In this document: positions 1 to 9,902 of the stretch, in pieces
Layout: each line of letters opens with the position of its first letter
Numbering within the stretch: position 1 is the first letter of the stretch
NCBI RefSeq assembly: GCF_011074885.1
Contig: NC_054688.1
Span: forward strand, 930,001-994,000
Length of the DNA: 64,000 bases
Source of the DNA: Brettanomyces bruxellensis
Lineage: Eukaryota > Ascomycota > Pichiomycetes > Pichiales > Pichiaceae
Direction: 5' to 3'
Notes under the pieces: model-generated
The model's input: only the letters and a program-made list of their open reading frames with translations
Told to the model about the DNA's origin: nothing
The model's database searches: none
Position numbers and translations under genes: made by a program

Positions 1-537
1 TTTAGAATTTGGCATATTAATACTTGAGTATATCCATTTTCTCCTGATTTTGGAAGGCATTTTTTATTGTTCAATAATTATAGATTGATTTTTGCTTAGC
101 TATATTTTAATCCTTAATCACAAGGTAAATAAGATTTTGCTTTATCGCCCATAACAATCGTGCAAAAATGTTTTGGGTGGAAAAAAAAAAAAAGTAATAA
201 TAATGTACAAACCGTGTATCAGGGATGGAAATGTATATACCGCTAACAGCGCATCCTCGTTAAAAAGTACAAGATCTAGTTTTCTTTCTAAGGTGATAAC
301 TTTTAGTCATCAGTAGGGTATTTGCTTGTGACCAAATCGTTTCGTTATTTAATCATATAATATTTTTTTTCTTCTAGCTCATTCACATACTTTGTTCAAA
401 TTGGTTCTTCGACATAAACTTAAACTTTTGGGGTTGGCTTAACATTCCCCTACTTGATCATATTCTTTCGTTTTTACACATACAGTTATTGTTCTTTGCA
501 GGATCTTGCATTTGAACTCCAACATACGGAAAGCTTA
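1..537. other. Intergenic leader upstream of MKK
   Basis: No gene is recognisable here. The stretch is AT-rich, with a 13-base A run near 181-193. An open frame continues upstream of the kinase start to 454, but its hydrophobic residues do not resemble the N-terminus of Mkk1/2, so I treat it as leader or promoter. Confidence 0.5.
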
Positions 538-1965
538 ATGGTAACAATATCTGTGACACCACCAATTTTATCTTCGACCGGAAGTTTGAAAGGATCTGCA
601 AAAATGGAGGACGAAAACCGGAGCACTGCATTTCAAAGCTCCGTTCCAGAGTTGTGTCCCGTTCCGTTACCCAAAAATTTTAAAAATAAAAGAATACGTG
701 GAGGAATGCCACTCCTCTCCGCAAATGTCATCAACCATAACAGTCATTCCAAGAAATTGTCTAGTCCTAGAAGTCCAACATCGTTAAGGCTTAATGTTCT
801 TGATCCTTTGGGAAAGAAAATGAATTCGAAGGACGAAAAATACCAAGAGTTTAATTCGCAACCTCTCCTTCTTCCAAATGCTCCTAAGACGGATTCATTT
901 GAAGCTTCAGAAGCTGGCCTTTCAGAAGCGATTGTGGTAGACCTGGATATATCAAAAGCTGATACTTCTCCTACATTAATCAAAAACTTTGAGACGAAGT
1001 TGAAATTATCCGATAAGTATGAAAGTCAAGTTCTTCTGGATAAAGATATAAGTGAGTTTTCTGGTGCAGAGTGGAAAGTTATAGCAGAAGCAGGCAAATT
1101 GGACACACTAGAAGTGTTGGGTGAAGGCAATGGCGGGTCTGTGAAGAAGTGCAGACTTGGAAATTCTAAGAGCCAGATTTTTGCACTCAAAACGATAACC
1201 ACGGATCCTTCTCCTGAATTTCAAAAGCAGATTGTGAGAGAACTAAACTATAACAGACGCTTTAAAAGTCCGTATATTGTGAAATATTACGGTGCGTTCC
1301 TGAATGAACAGGATGCATCCATATGTATATGCATGGAGTATATGGGTGGCCGGTCATTGGATGCGATATATAAAACCTTTAAGAAAAGGGATGGGAGAAT
1401 AGGTGAAAAGCCATTGGGAAAGGTTGCTGAAGGTGTCCTCAAAGGCCTTTCTTATTTAAACCAGCAAAAAATTATGCATAGGGACATTAAACCTCAAAAT
1501 ATTCTTTTAGATGTTCATGGAAATGTGAAACTGTGCGATTTTGGTGTTTCCGGAGAAGTTGTTAATTCGTTAGCCACTACTTTTACGGGCACTTCTTTTT
1601 ATATGGCACCAGAAAGGATAAGAAATGAACCCTACACAATTAGTTGTGATGTTTGGTCTTTGGGTCTCACACTGTTGGAAGGTGCTATGGGTAATTTTCC
1701 TTTCACTGCTCAAAGTTCAAACTTAGAAATCTCCCCAATTGATTTACTTTTAATCATTTTAGAATTTCAACCCAATCTGCAAGATGAACCAGAAGAAGGA
1801 ATCCATTGGTCAACCAGTTTCAAAGACTTTATAAAGGTATGCTTAACAAAAGAAGGGCGTAAGAGACCTTCACCTCGTCAAATGCTTGAGCATCCTTGGA
1901 TAAGAGGACAAATGCGCAAAAAAGTGAAAATGGAGAAACTTGTGGAGTATTGTTGGGGAACTTAG
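538..1965 (+). CDS. MKK1: MAP kinase kinase of the cell wall integrity pathway (Mkk1/Mkk2)
   Basis: Dual-specificity MAPKK that should be phosphorylated by Bck1 and phosphorylate the Slt2/Mpk1 MAP kinase in the cell-wall-integrity cascade. From the ATG at 538 it has 475 residues. A serine-rich, poorly conserved N-terminal third precedes the kinase domain, which starts at a G-E-G-N-G-G-S loop near residue 194. Visible landmarks are the ATP lysine in F-A-L-K (about 218), H-R-D-I-K-P-Q-N (about 314) and D-F-G (about 334). The activation segment N-S-L-A-T-T-F-T-G-T carries the Ser/Thr phospho-sites. The C-terminal block R-P-S-P-R-Q-M is nearly identical to budding yeast Mkk1. Mkk1 and Mkk2 are about 506-508 residues, so the length fits. 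An in-frame ATG at 454 adds 28 residues that look like translated leader, so 538 is preferred. Whether the species has one or two paralogues cannot be seen here. Confidence 0.95.
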   Translation: MVTISVTPPILSSTGSLKGSAKMEDENRSTAFQSSVPELCPVPLPKNFKNKRIRGGMPLLSANVINHNSHSKKLSSPRSPTSLRLNVLDPLGKKMNSKDEKYQEFNSQPLLLPNAPKTDSFEASEAGLSEAIVVDLDISKADTSPTLIKNFETKLKLSDKYESQVLLDKDISEFSGAEWKVIAEAGKLDTLEVLGEGNGGSVKKCRLGNSKSQIFALKTITTDPSPEFQKQIVRELNYNRRFKSPYIVKYYGAFLNEQDASICICMEYMGGRSLDAIYKTFKKRDGRIGEKPLGKVAEGVLKGLSYLNQQKIMHRDIKPQNILLDVHGNVKLCDFGVSGEVVNSLATTFTGTSFYMAPERIRNEPYTISCDVWSLGLTLLEGAMGNFPFTAQSSNLEISPIDLLLIILEFQPNLQDEPEEGIHWSTSFKDFIKVCLTKEGRKRPSPRQMLEHPWIRGQMRKKVKMEKLVEYCWGT

Positions 1966-2446
1966 TTAATATGAATATTGTTGGATGCGTATAACAGTGA
2001 AGTGGTTTAACTGTACAACTGTCCTGGTTTTGTCTTGTTGGTTGAAACATTAACCTTTCATAATAATCGATTTTGGATGCACATCTAAATGTGTGGAGAT
2101 TACATACAGTTTTCAGTATTATCTTTACTTAAAGTGTTTTATAATTTATTTGACTAAAGTACTGTTTTCAATACATGAATTATTGTTAAAATACTACGGG
2201 TATTGTCTCTGCGCATGCACGTGTTGAGTACCTGCTTATCACTCTTTTTACTATTTCATTCTCTCGAACAAAGGTGGAAAACCAACTGTATATATCTTAT
2301 ATTTAATAAAGGCACATTTTTGCTAAAACACCCAGCCGGTTGGAACAAAAAGAAACTTTAACGACTAGTTTGTAAACATAATCAAAAAGTTTTATCAAAC
2401 AAAACAGGTAAATCTTTATCAGTCCGGAAGATAAAAAAAAAAAATC
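1966..2446. other. Intergenic, MKK 3' region to tRNA terminator
   Basis: AT-rich sequence between the kinase stop and the tRNA. It holds the kinase 3' UTR and the A run at 2433-2444, which is the T-run terminator of the minus-strand tRNA. No protein-coding signal is seen. Confidence 0.5.
2433..2444 (-). terminator. Pol III T-run terminator of tRNA-Pro
   Basis: A run of 12 A on the plus strand, hence 12 T on the tRNA strand, beginning three bases after the tRNA 3' end. Confidence 0.85.
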
Positions 2447-2518
2447 GGGGTCAACTGGGAATTGAACCCAGGGCCTCCTGCACCCAAAGCAGGAATCATA
2501 CCACTAGACCATTAACCC
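2447..2518 (-). tRNA. tRNA-Pro (anticodon UGG)
   Basis: Read on the minus strand this folds as a 72-nt tRNA. The acceptor arm GGGTTAA pairs with TTGACCC using one wobble. The D arm contains GGTCTAGTGGTAT (A box). The anticodon stem CCTGC/GCAGG encloses loop TTTGGGT, giving anticodon TGG. The T arm contains GGGTTCAATTCCC (B box). It closely resembles the known yeast tRNA-Pro(UGG), has no intron, and the discriminator base is C. A 12-base T run follows its 3' end (complement of 2433-2444), a strong RNA polymerase III terminator. The CCA is not encoded. Confidence 0.95.
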
Positions 2519-2625
2519 ACAACAAAATTTGTAAATGGTCAGACTGAGGGTAACAAAATAATATTTTCAATAACCTGAATTATAAGGATTCTTTAGATGA
2601 TTATCAAATCCGTCTAAAGATATAT

Positions 2626-2655
2626 TGTCGGAGTTAAGAGTGTCGGAGTTAAGAG
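2626..2655. repeat. Perfect 15-bp tandem duplication
   Basis: The unit TGTCGGAGTTAAGAG occurs twice head-to-tail, 108 bp upstream of the tRNA 5' end. It begins with TGT, as many yeast LTR ends do. Confidence 0.9.
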
Positions 2656-3171
2656 AGACCTTATGAGTTACTCCCGGGCTTTAACTATCAAACTCCTTCT
2701 TTAATAGAACTAATAAGAACCTAGCAGTCGGGGAGATTCAGACAATTGTAAGGTCGGTTACCTAAGTGGGTGGATATAAATGTACTAAGTGGTTTGTGTG
2801 ATAATGTTAATGCCTTTAACATTCTAACAATTGTGTATGTGTCACCATAGAAGAAAATGAATTTACTTCCTTTACTCTGTTACCATCAAAGTGGAGTCGA
2901 ACTAGTTGTATTGCAAAATAGGCTATCGGGTCTCGTTCCTTCGTAGAAGAAACAAGTTATATAAAAAGAGGTAAAGTAAAGTAAAAATAAAAAGGAAAAT
3001 AAAGTGAGGTAATCATACATAATAAAAAAAAAGATTTAATTCTCAGAAACAGAATTATGATCGCGCATAATTAATTTTCTGCTGATTCCCTAACATACAC
3101 AGTTAGTGCATTTTATCCAGGATTGTCTCTATTAGATATTATTCTAAATCTTCGTTAGTTTAGAATAAGTT

Positions 3172-3240
3172 CAGATCTCAAAACAAATAAATCTAATGAC
3201 ATATAATAATAGATTACCTAATACTAGGTAATATTCTCAT
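3172..3240 (+). repeat. Diverged direct repeat R1, copy a
   Basis: Begins CAGATCTCAAAACAAA and ends near ACTAGGTAATATT. It aligns by eye over about 69 bp with copy b at 4200-4266, with scattered substitutions and a 3-base gap. Confidence 0.8.
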
Positions 3241-3481
3241 ATGTCCGACACGAACACGTTTGTAATCCGGCGAGAACCCGAAGGCTACTCTTGGTTTCAG
3301 CTGAAGGTTCACTTCAAGATGGATTTCCTTATATGAATATTTATTGCAATTTACACAATAAAATCGTCTTCCCTCCTAAGAGACACATAGTATATAAGGA
3401 AAAAGTAGTACATACATATAAGAGATATTTTTCCGCAGAAGTGGAATAGGTCATTCTCAGCCGAAAGTAGATTAGGGAGAA

Positions 3482-3598
3482 ATTATTTCTTATATCTGTC
3501 CGAACATTAATTTGATTCACATATTATAAATCAAATACCAGTTGAACCATTATGCGTTATTAACACATAAAACATTATTATAATTCATAGGTTCCGGC
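3482..3598 (+). repeat. Diverged direct repeat R2, copy a
   Basis: About 117 bp that aligns with copy b 252 bp downstream. Shared landmarks are ATTTCTTATAT/ATTTCTGATAT, GAACATTA, TTTGATT, ACATATTATAA and CATTATTATAA. Similarity probably extends some 50 bp further upstream in weaker form. Confidence 0.75.
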
Positions 3599-3733
3599 AA
3601 GTTCTCATATTAGTCAGATGATATAACAATACCATCTTTCCTTACTTGAACACTATTGTTCGAGGGCTTCATTGTTTTGACATACATTAAAGAGAAAGAA
3701 GTCCCTTTCTATATCCGAAAAAATTTCACAGCG

Positions 3734-3850
3734 ATTTATTTCTGATATTTGTCTGAACATTAGTTTGATTTACATATTATAAGCCAAACACCGGTAGAAG
3801 CTTTATGAACTATAAATATAGAAAGCATTATTATAACACACAAGTTTCGA
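3734..3850 (+). repeat. Diverged direct repeat R2, copy b
   Basis: Partner of 3482-3598 in the same orientation, with the same ordered landmarks. Confidence 0.75.
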
Positions 3851-4199
3851 CATACGCAGCTGATACTAACCCTATAGTAGAAATAATATCAGTAAGTTGG
3901 TCCCTTAATAACTTGCCTAATTTCGTTAACTTTTGCTACTCCACATGATTGTTTACATGACGCATATTTCAGCAGCACATAAATGGTAAAGCCCTTAATT
4001 ATATGAAGAAAACTTTACAACATGTCGTTTCCTGAGTTTCTCGATTTTCTTCGCCACTTCTTGGTTTAACAAAATTTCCTTACTTTCCTTTTCAATTCTT
4101 ATCGAAGATCAACACTTTACAAAGAAGTTTCACATGCCTTCACTAAATTCGTATTCCAGATTACGTAACTAAACCAAATATTGGCGCACACTAATAACA

Positions 4200-4266
4200 C
4201 AGATCTCAAAACAAAGAAACCGAATGATATTCAATAGATTGCCTCATACTAGGTAATATTTTTATG
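4200..4266 (+). repeat. Diverged direct repeat R1, copy b
   Basis: Partner of 3172-3240, about 1,028 bp downstream. The ends CAGATCTCAAAACAAA and ACTAGGTAATATT are shared exactly. Confidence 0.8.
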
Positions 4267-4549
4267 TATTCAACAATAAATCACTACTTCAACTTTAAAA
4301 CATAATAAAGTTTGTAATACATAAAAAATTTCCCCCGTATTGAACAATAATTTTGTATAAGGGATTTCATAAATGACTCTTCTTCTTGAAGTTTTATTTG
4401 CAATCATTGATTAGCTATTTATATAGAAGTTGATGCTAGTAGTGTGAAATTAAGATTTACAATGTAAGCATAGTGATCAGAACATTTCTCACAAAGGAAG
4501 GTTTGCAAAAAAGAAATTGTAAATAAATGTTAAAAACTATCTTGTCATT

Positions 4550-4640
4550 CGAAATTGACGTCGATCACTTTATGATGGATGTATTAACAAGCGATACGAG
4601 CACATATAAGACTGAACAAAGATAATATATAAGCAAAAAG
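4550..4640 (+). repeat. Diverged direct repeat R3, copy a
   Basis: Contains TTGACGTCGATCACTTTATGA followed by TAAGACT and an A-rich tail. It aligns loosely with 4940-5045 (TGTGACGCCGATTACTTTATGA, TAAGACT, A-rich tail). Confidence 0.55.
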
Positions 4641-4939
4641 AATCAAAAAAATTGAGGAGGAGTAAGACTGAAAAATGATAAGTTGAGAGAAAGACGGATC
4701 TAAAGAACTATAATCCTATTGAAGGATATTTTTTCCTGGATGTGATACAAAGCGTTGCAGTTTTGAACAAGTTATTATCAATGAATCTACTACTTTTAAT
4801 TTATATTGTTTTATAGTTGCTCCATACTTTTGTGGTACAGTTGCAGTTATACAATTATTCAATAAATACATGACAACTTTGACAGAAGAGTTAACTTAGT
4901 AATTAGGTAATATATTGAAATATTTTAATTCATTCGTTA

Positions 4940-5045
4940 AAGTGTGACGCCGATTACTTTATGAAGTTTGACGTTATAACTAGTATATTGAGTGTTTTTA
5001 AGACTAAAAAAAGGAAAAGTATAAAAGTAAAAAGATCACCAAGAA
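4940..5045 (+). repeat. Diverged direct repeat R3, copy b
   Basis: Partner of 4550-4640, about 390 bp downstream. The shared order is GACG, CGAT, ACTTTATGA, TAAGACTAAA. Confidence 0.55.
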
Positions 5046-5055
5046 AGAGGGTAAA

Positions 5056-5310
5056 ATGTACTTCATAAAAATGGGAAAATGCATATGTTTGAAAACCTTT
5101 AATCCTTACGAGCGAGGTTTCCTTGGCATAAACAAGGCAGGACAGTTTTATATAGACGTGATTGTCGATACGTCTATTACACGGATGATAAATGTCATAA
5201 TAATAGTGGTATTCGCAAAGACCAACACGAAAGTCTTGCAGCCGAAAATAGAAGAAATGAAGAAAGTGAATAATAGATACATTGGCCCATTTCAATGGGA
5301 AATAAATTAA
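5056..5310 (+). CDS. Doubtful short ORF, 84 residues
   Basis: An ATG-initiated frame of 84 residues inside the repeat region, just downstream of repeat R3b. I recognise no family. It overlaps a longer frame on the other strand, so at least one of the two is chance. It may be nothing, or a remnant associated with the repeats. Confidence 0.12.
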   Translation: MYFIKMGKCICLKTFNPYERGFLGINKAGQFYIDVIVDTSITRMINVIIIVVFAKTNTKVLQPKIEEMKKVNNRYIGPFQWEIN

Positions 5311-5646
5311 AGGCAATCAAGTTTTTTTTTCGTTCTCAAATTTATTCACTCTTTCGGTAATCCTTTTAGTAACACATTTACTCTGGAGTAAAGGACGTAA
5401 CTTGTGCACCTTGCCAATGTATCGTAATTACGTTATCAGTTCTCATTTTACATTCCTCAAATCAAAAATCGGCAAAGAAAATGGTGGAGATAATCCTTAG
5501 TTTTCTTTTCTAAGTGCTTATTTTTAAGGTTCAAGTCCTAAGTATGTATACCAGCAAATAATTAAATTAAACACACATTCCGAATCTGTACAGAAGTTAA
5601 ATAAAATACCGACGCGTCGATAAGAAATGGTTATGTCCCGTGCCGG

Positions 5647-5664
5647 TTTTCTCGTACGAGAAAA
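5647..5664. repeat. 18-bp perfect palindrome upstream of LOS1
   Basis: TTTTCTCGTACGAGAAAA is its own reverse complement. It lies 422 bp upstream of the LOS1 ATG. A second palindrome, CGACGCGTCG at 5610-5619 containing the MCB-like hexamer ACGCGT, lies just before it. Either could bind a dimeric regulator. Confidence 0.8.
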
Positions 5665-6085
5665 GAAAAAAAAAGCACCACTTCTCCGCTGGGAAAATTT
5701 TTTTTCATCGTCGTAACATTTTTGCCTTATTTTTCAACTGATCCCTTTTATCTCGAGCTACAGAGAAAGACTAATATGAAATCATCCTCTATCTATACCT
5801 GTTAACGACACTTGTGGACTCAAGCGTATTAAAGCAGCAGTGTACTCTTACAGGACAGGAACATTTTTTTTTCTTTGAGAAACTGAGCGTTATCAATAAC
5901 ACATTGTGCGTTTTGTGTTGTCTTCTGACTGTTCTTTTTATCATATTCAGAAAGTAGATATACGAACGAGACATAACTATTAAAATAATATATACCACAA
6001 GTTAACTGACATTTTACATATTCCAACTTTATCATAGACACGATAGCAAATATTTTCTTTCAATTAGTTGACTTAACTAGTCTTA

Positions 6086-9000
6086 ATGGAGGCGCAAATT
6101 CAGCAAGCGGTTGAGATTGCCTCGGGCTACAGCAACGATAATAGCTTGAAACAACAAGCTTTGGAGTTCATACAGCAATTCAAATCATCAACTGATGGGT
6201 GGAAACACTGTCTAACCATTTTGAATTCGGCTACTGTTGGTAGTGATGCGATTTCTCTCAATTTAAAATTTTTTATCTTTTCAGGTTTTTGATGAAAGGG
6301 TCCCTACGTTATCAGATGACGAGAAAATTGTTCTAAAGGATGCTGTATACTCTTACTTGAAGTACATCATTACTAAGGGTACGATTGAGCCAGTATTTCT
6401 TAGGAATGCAGTTGCGAAGACTCTTGGTCTTTTATTTGTTCACTGCACTTTGACTTGTTACCCGACAATCATTAAAGATCTTTTGGGAATGGCTTCACAG
6501 GCTGATGGTAATTTTAATGCTTTGGCAACAGATTATTATGTGAAGACCTTAGTGATTATTCATCAAGAAATCGGAGATCAGATGATAATTAAGGATAAAA
6601 ATGACATCCAGAGATCTAGCCTTCTCAAGGATCATATTAGAGACAATGAGATGATTGATATGGTTAGATCATGGAGGCAGGCTCTTGGCCATTTTTCATC
6701 ACCTGAAACTGTGGATTCTTCGAATGATATAGAGACCAAAGCACTTTTTAGAGAAATCGTCATCGGCATATTGACGGCCATAGGATTTTATTCATCATGG
6801 ATAGAGATTAATCTTATTCTCGATCAAGAATTTCTTTCACTTTTTTATCGATGCCTTACAAGTGATGATAGTAAGATTCAGATAGAAGCAACAAACACCT
6901 TTATTAACATACTTCACAAGAAAATGCCACCTGCCAAGAAGCTTGAATTGATAACATTTTTGCATTTAGGTAGTTTCTTGAACCAGATGCAGCTTGACGT
7001 CAAGAATGTAAAATTTGAATTTGCACAGGCTCTAGCTCGTCTTTGCCGTGAGCTTGGTATTGAATGTGTCCAGGTTTTGGAAAAAAGCAGTCACGAGGAA
7101 CTCAAGTATGATCAATTTAGGAACACGTGCGTTTCAAAAATACTTGAAATTATGCCATTAATTTTCAAGTTTCTAGAGAACGAATACGATGATCTATCAC
7201 TCGAGGTCTTTCCATTTATTGGGGCATATCTTTTATTTTTGGAGAGGAACCTTGTTAATGAAGATCTTGACTTTTCAGCGTTGGATAACGATCAAATTCT
7301 GACCTCATTATTAAATAAGATTATTCTCAAGATGAGATATGACGATAGTGATGATGGTGATGACGAAGAATCAATTGAGCTCTTCAATGATGTGCGTTCA
7401 AAACTTGCATCTTTTCAAGATTCGATTGTGGTCATAAATGATACACTTTCTTTGGATGTTATGATAGAAAGTATCAATACCTTTTTATTTCATCATTTAG
7501 ATCGGGGTGATAACAAAATTAGTAATTAGGGATATTGAATTAGGCTTATATCAGCTGAATTATTACAGTGAGATGCTTAGAAATAACAAGATGAATCTTC
7601 CAAAAACTATGATAAATTCATCTAGACCTTATTTTGTGTTTAATGAGATGTTGTGTAAGATAGTGGATAATTCAACAACTATCCTTGTTAGTCATCCATT
7701 AATTCAACTTCTGTTTTTTGAATTAATAATGAAACATTACACTTTCTTCACAAATTCAAATATTCAGGTGGAAGGAGTCAATAAAAATGAGACACTACTC
7801 AAGGTTCTTAAAATATTTGTTTCAAACTTTGGCGTTTTCAGCGAGAACCCGAAGGTGAAGTTTCGTACTTGGTATCTTTTCTACAGGTTCATTAAATTGA
7901 CTCGTCCGCAAGTGGATGATTACGTGATTATTGAATTGGTGAAGAGTGTGACAACACTTTTAGATTTTGATTTCTCTATTACGGCAAATAAGAATAACTC
8001 TGATTTACATGACGTTGATTTGACGTTAGTGGAGGAATCTGGTAGCTTTGAGAATCAAATGTATCTTTTTGAGGCGATTGGAATTCTTGTTACTTTAACT
8101 AATGACGAGAATAAGGGAACTATTGTTTTGCAAGGTGTTTTACAACCACTTTTCTCTAATTTGGAGAAATGCATAAATGCTATTGACAATATTAATCTTG
8201 AACTTCTTTTACAAGCACATCATTCATTGCTTCTAATCGGAACGTTAGTAAAGGGAGTTGAAGGCATTAGGGCTAATCAACTAACCGATAAATTTGTCGG
8301 GATCCTTGAACAGATTTCCCAAGTGGTACTTATAACTTTGGAAAAATTCGATGACTACAATGTTGTTCGGGAAGCATGCTCGTTTTGCTTGGTTAGATTA
8401 CTCAGCTTGCTCTCAAAATTAGATACAGAGCACAGCTCAATGCTACAGGATATCTCATCAAAGTACTTTACAATCACAATGAATGGTTTTGAGAAAAGAA
8501 AAATGCCTGAGGTTTCAAACTTTCTCAATTTTGTGTCGCAAATATTTCATTTCTGTGGCAAGAGCGAGCCAGTCTACGGTTTATTAGCATCACTATTGGC
8601 CCCGCTAGTCCATAAGGTGGTCGCATTTATTAATCAATCAACAGAGAACATAGGAGATGATATAACTAAGAGGGATGTTTTAGAGCTTCAAAGATCATTT
8701 ATTTCCTTCCTAACATCCGTGTCCAGTGATAATATGGACTCAATATGGATTGTGAATGACACAAATAAGCATGCTCTTATTGCAGTGATCAATTTGATGC
8801 TCAGCTACAGTTGTAGCTATTTAGAAAATGATATTTCTCTTGTTAAAGCAGCTCTTACGGAACTAATTGCATTAAATAATAGCCTTGGAACCGGACAAGT
8901 TTGGCACAAAAACGATACATTCAAGAATGATAATAATGTATTCGAAAAAGCGGATGAGATTTTAGTGGGTAACTCATTCCTCGTGTGTATTGAGCTCACA

Positions 9001-9339
9001 TTTAAAATTAGGGACAAACATGTATTAAAGGATGCACAATTTAGAAACGGTGTTCTTTTAGAAGTTACACGGTTAATGAGGACAATATCCTTTACTGGAA
9101 ATTATGTTCCTGACGCAAATACGTTAAGGCGGGAAAACGCAAAGACGAAAGGTGCCAACGAACAAACAAACGGAAATGACAGCGTCTCTATTCAGAATGC
9201 ATCAACCTGCCAACAAATGGCTAATATATTAATTAGCCAAGTGGGCTTCACACCTTCTGATGCGGAAGAGTTCATACATAGGCTGTCTCAAGCTACGGAT
9301 AGAAACTTCACAAAATATATGTTGAGTCTCATAAATTAA
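6086..9339 (+). pseudogene. LOS1: LOS1, tRNA exportin (exportin-t), with two +1 frameshifts
   Basis: Exportin-t is a karyopherin-beta that binds Ran-GTP and carries mature tRNAs out of the nucleus; it is non-essential in baker's yeast. The reading frame is in three pieces: 6086-about 6280, 6282-about 7505, and about 7507-9339. The first break is at the TTTT run 6278-6281: the upstream frame stops after S-G-F, whereas skipping one T restores Q-V-F-D-E-R, which fits the family. The second break is in or just after the GGGG run 7504-7507; removing one base joins F-H-H-L-D-R to the downstream D-I-E-L-G-L-Y-Q-L block. With both single-base corrections the protein is 1,083 residues, close to yeast Los1 (1,100), and all segments are collinear helical-repeat sequence. 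No splice signals of acceptable size fit either break. It is either a recent pseudogene or an intact gene with two homopolymer sequence errors; the good conservation favours errors or very recent loss. Confidence 0.8.
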
Positions 9340-9902
9340 GACGCAAAGCTTTTATGAAAGAAAGGCAATGAATATCTAGCGAAGTGATGTTATAATTATA
9401 AATATAATGGTAATAAATGGTACGTAAAATTAAGAACGGTAATTTGAAATAGCTTTTGAGCTTTGGAAAATACCTCGTGACCTTATCTGCCGATCTCAAA
9501 TTCAGTGACATCAAATATAGGAAGTCATCACTCCCGAATTTTCTTTATTGTTTTTTTTTTCTAGTCGGAAAAACAGGAAGTAGGAGAATTTACTTAAGCG
9601 AAACATTTCTTTTTCTCACTTGGCCTTTCCTGTATTTGATGGTGCCTACTCTTACGCATTATTTATACTGCAGTGCTTGCTCAAGTAAAGTTCAATTAAT
9701 TAGGAGGACCTGGTATTCCACAGGACAAATTTCTACAAGCTGTGAAATTAGGGCTGGTTTTGTACTAGTTGCATTACAATTCTAAAGGTGAACATTCCAG
9801 CTTTTTTTTTGTATCCGATAAGCTTCGTCATCCTTTAAGGTCTATAAGGAATAAACCTCCTTAAACAGGGGAGTTCCCCCTTTTATTTTCGTTTACATTT
9901 GG
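9340..9902. other. Intergenic LOS1-PPS1
   Basis: Contains T runs and pyrimidine-rich stretches typical of a yeast promoter for the downstream phosphatase. An open frame at 9456-9785 lacks an ATG start and resembles nothing. Confidence 0.5.

Larger units (their letters stand above)
2519..6085. repeat. Gene-free repeat region upstream of tRNA-Pro, probable LTR remnants
   Basis: About 3.5 kb with no convincing gene. It contains a perfect 15-bp tandem duplication (2626-2640/2641-2655) and three pairs of diverged direct repeats: about 3172-3240 with 4200-4266, about 3482-3598 with 3734-3850, and about 4550-4640 with 4940-5045. All share orientation. The position immediately 5' of a Pol III gene is the classic target of Ty1- and Ty3-type integration, so old solo LTRs or fragments are the best explanation. 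No reverse transcriptase or integrase sequence is visible. The last 500 bases are presumably the LOS1 promoter. Confidence 0.55.

Noticed and set aside
454..537. N-terminal extension or upstream exon of the MAPKK
   Set aside because: The frame is open and TTCTTTGCAG at about 490-499 resembles a 3' splice site, but no donor or branch point is evident and the residues do not resemble Mkk N-termini.
6236..6284. A 49-nt intron explaining the first LOS1 break
   Set aside because: The pyrimidine tract ending in CAG looks like an acceptor and the length would restore frame, but the donor GTTGGT and lack of a branch point are poor. Splicing would also remove family-like residues (L-N-L-K-F-F-I-F). 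A single-base indel fits better.
7504..7529. A tiny 23-25-nt intron in LOS1
   Set aside because: GT and AG ends can be found, but the size is far below any known yeast intron and no branch site fits.
9456..9785. 109-codon frame between LOS1 and PPS1
   Set aside because: Begins with TTG rather than ATG, is hydrophobic AT-rich translation and lies in the PPS1 promoter.
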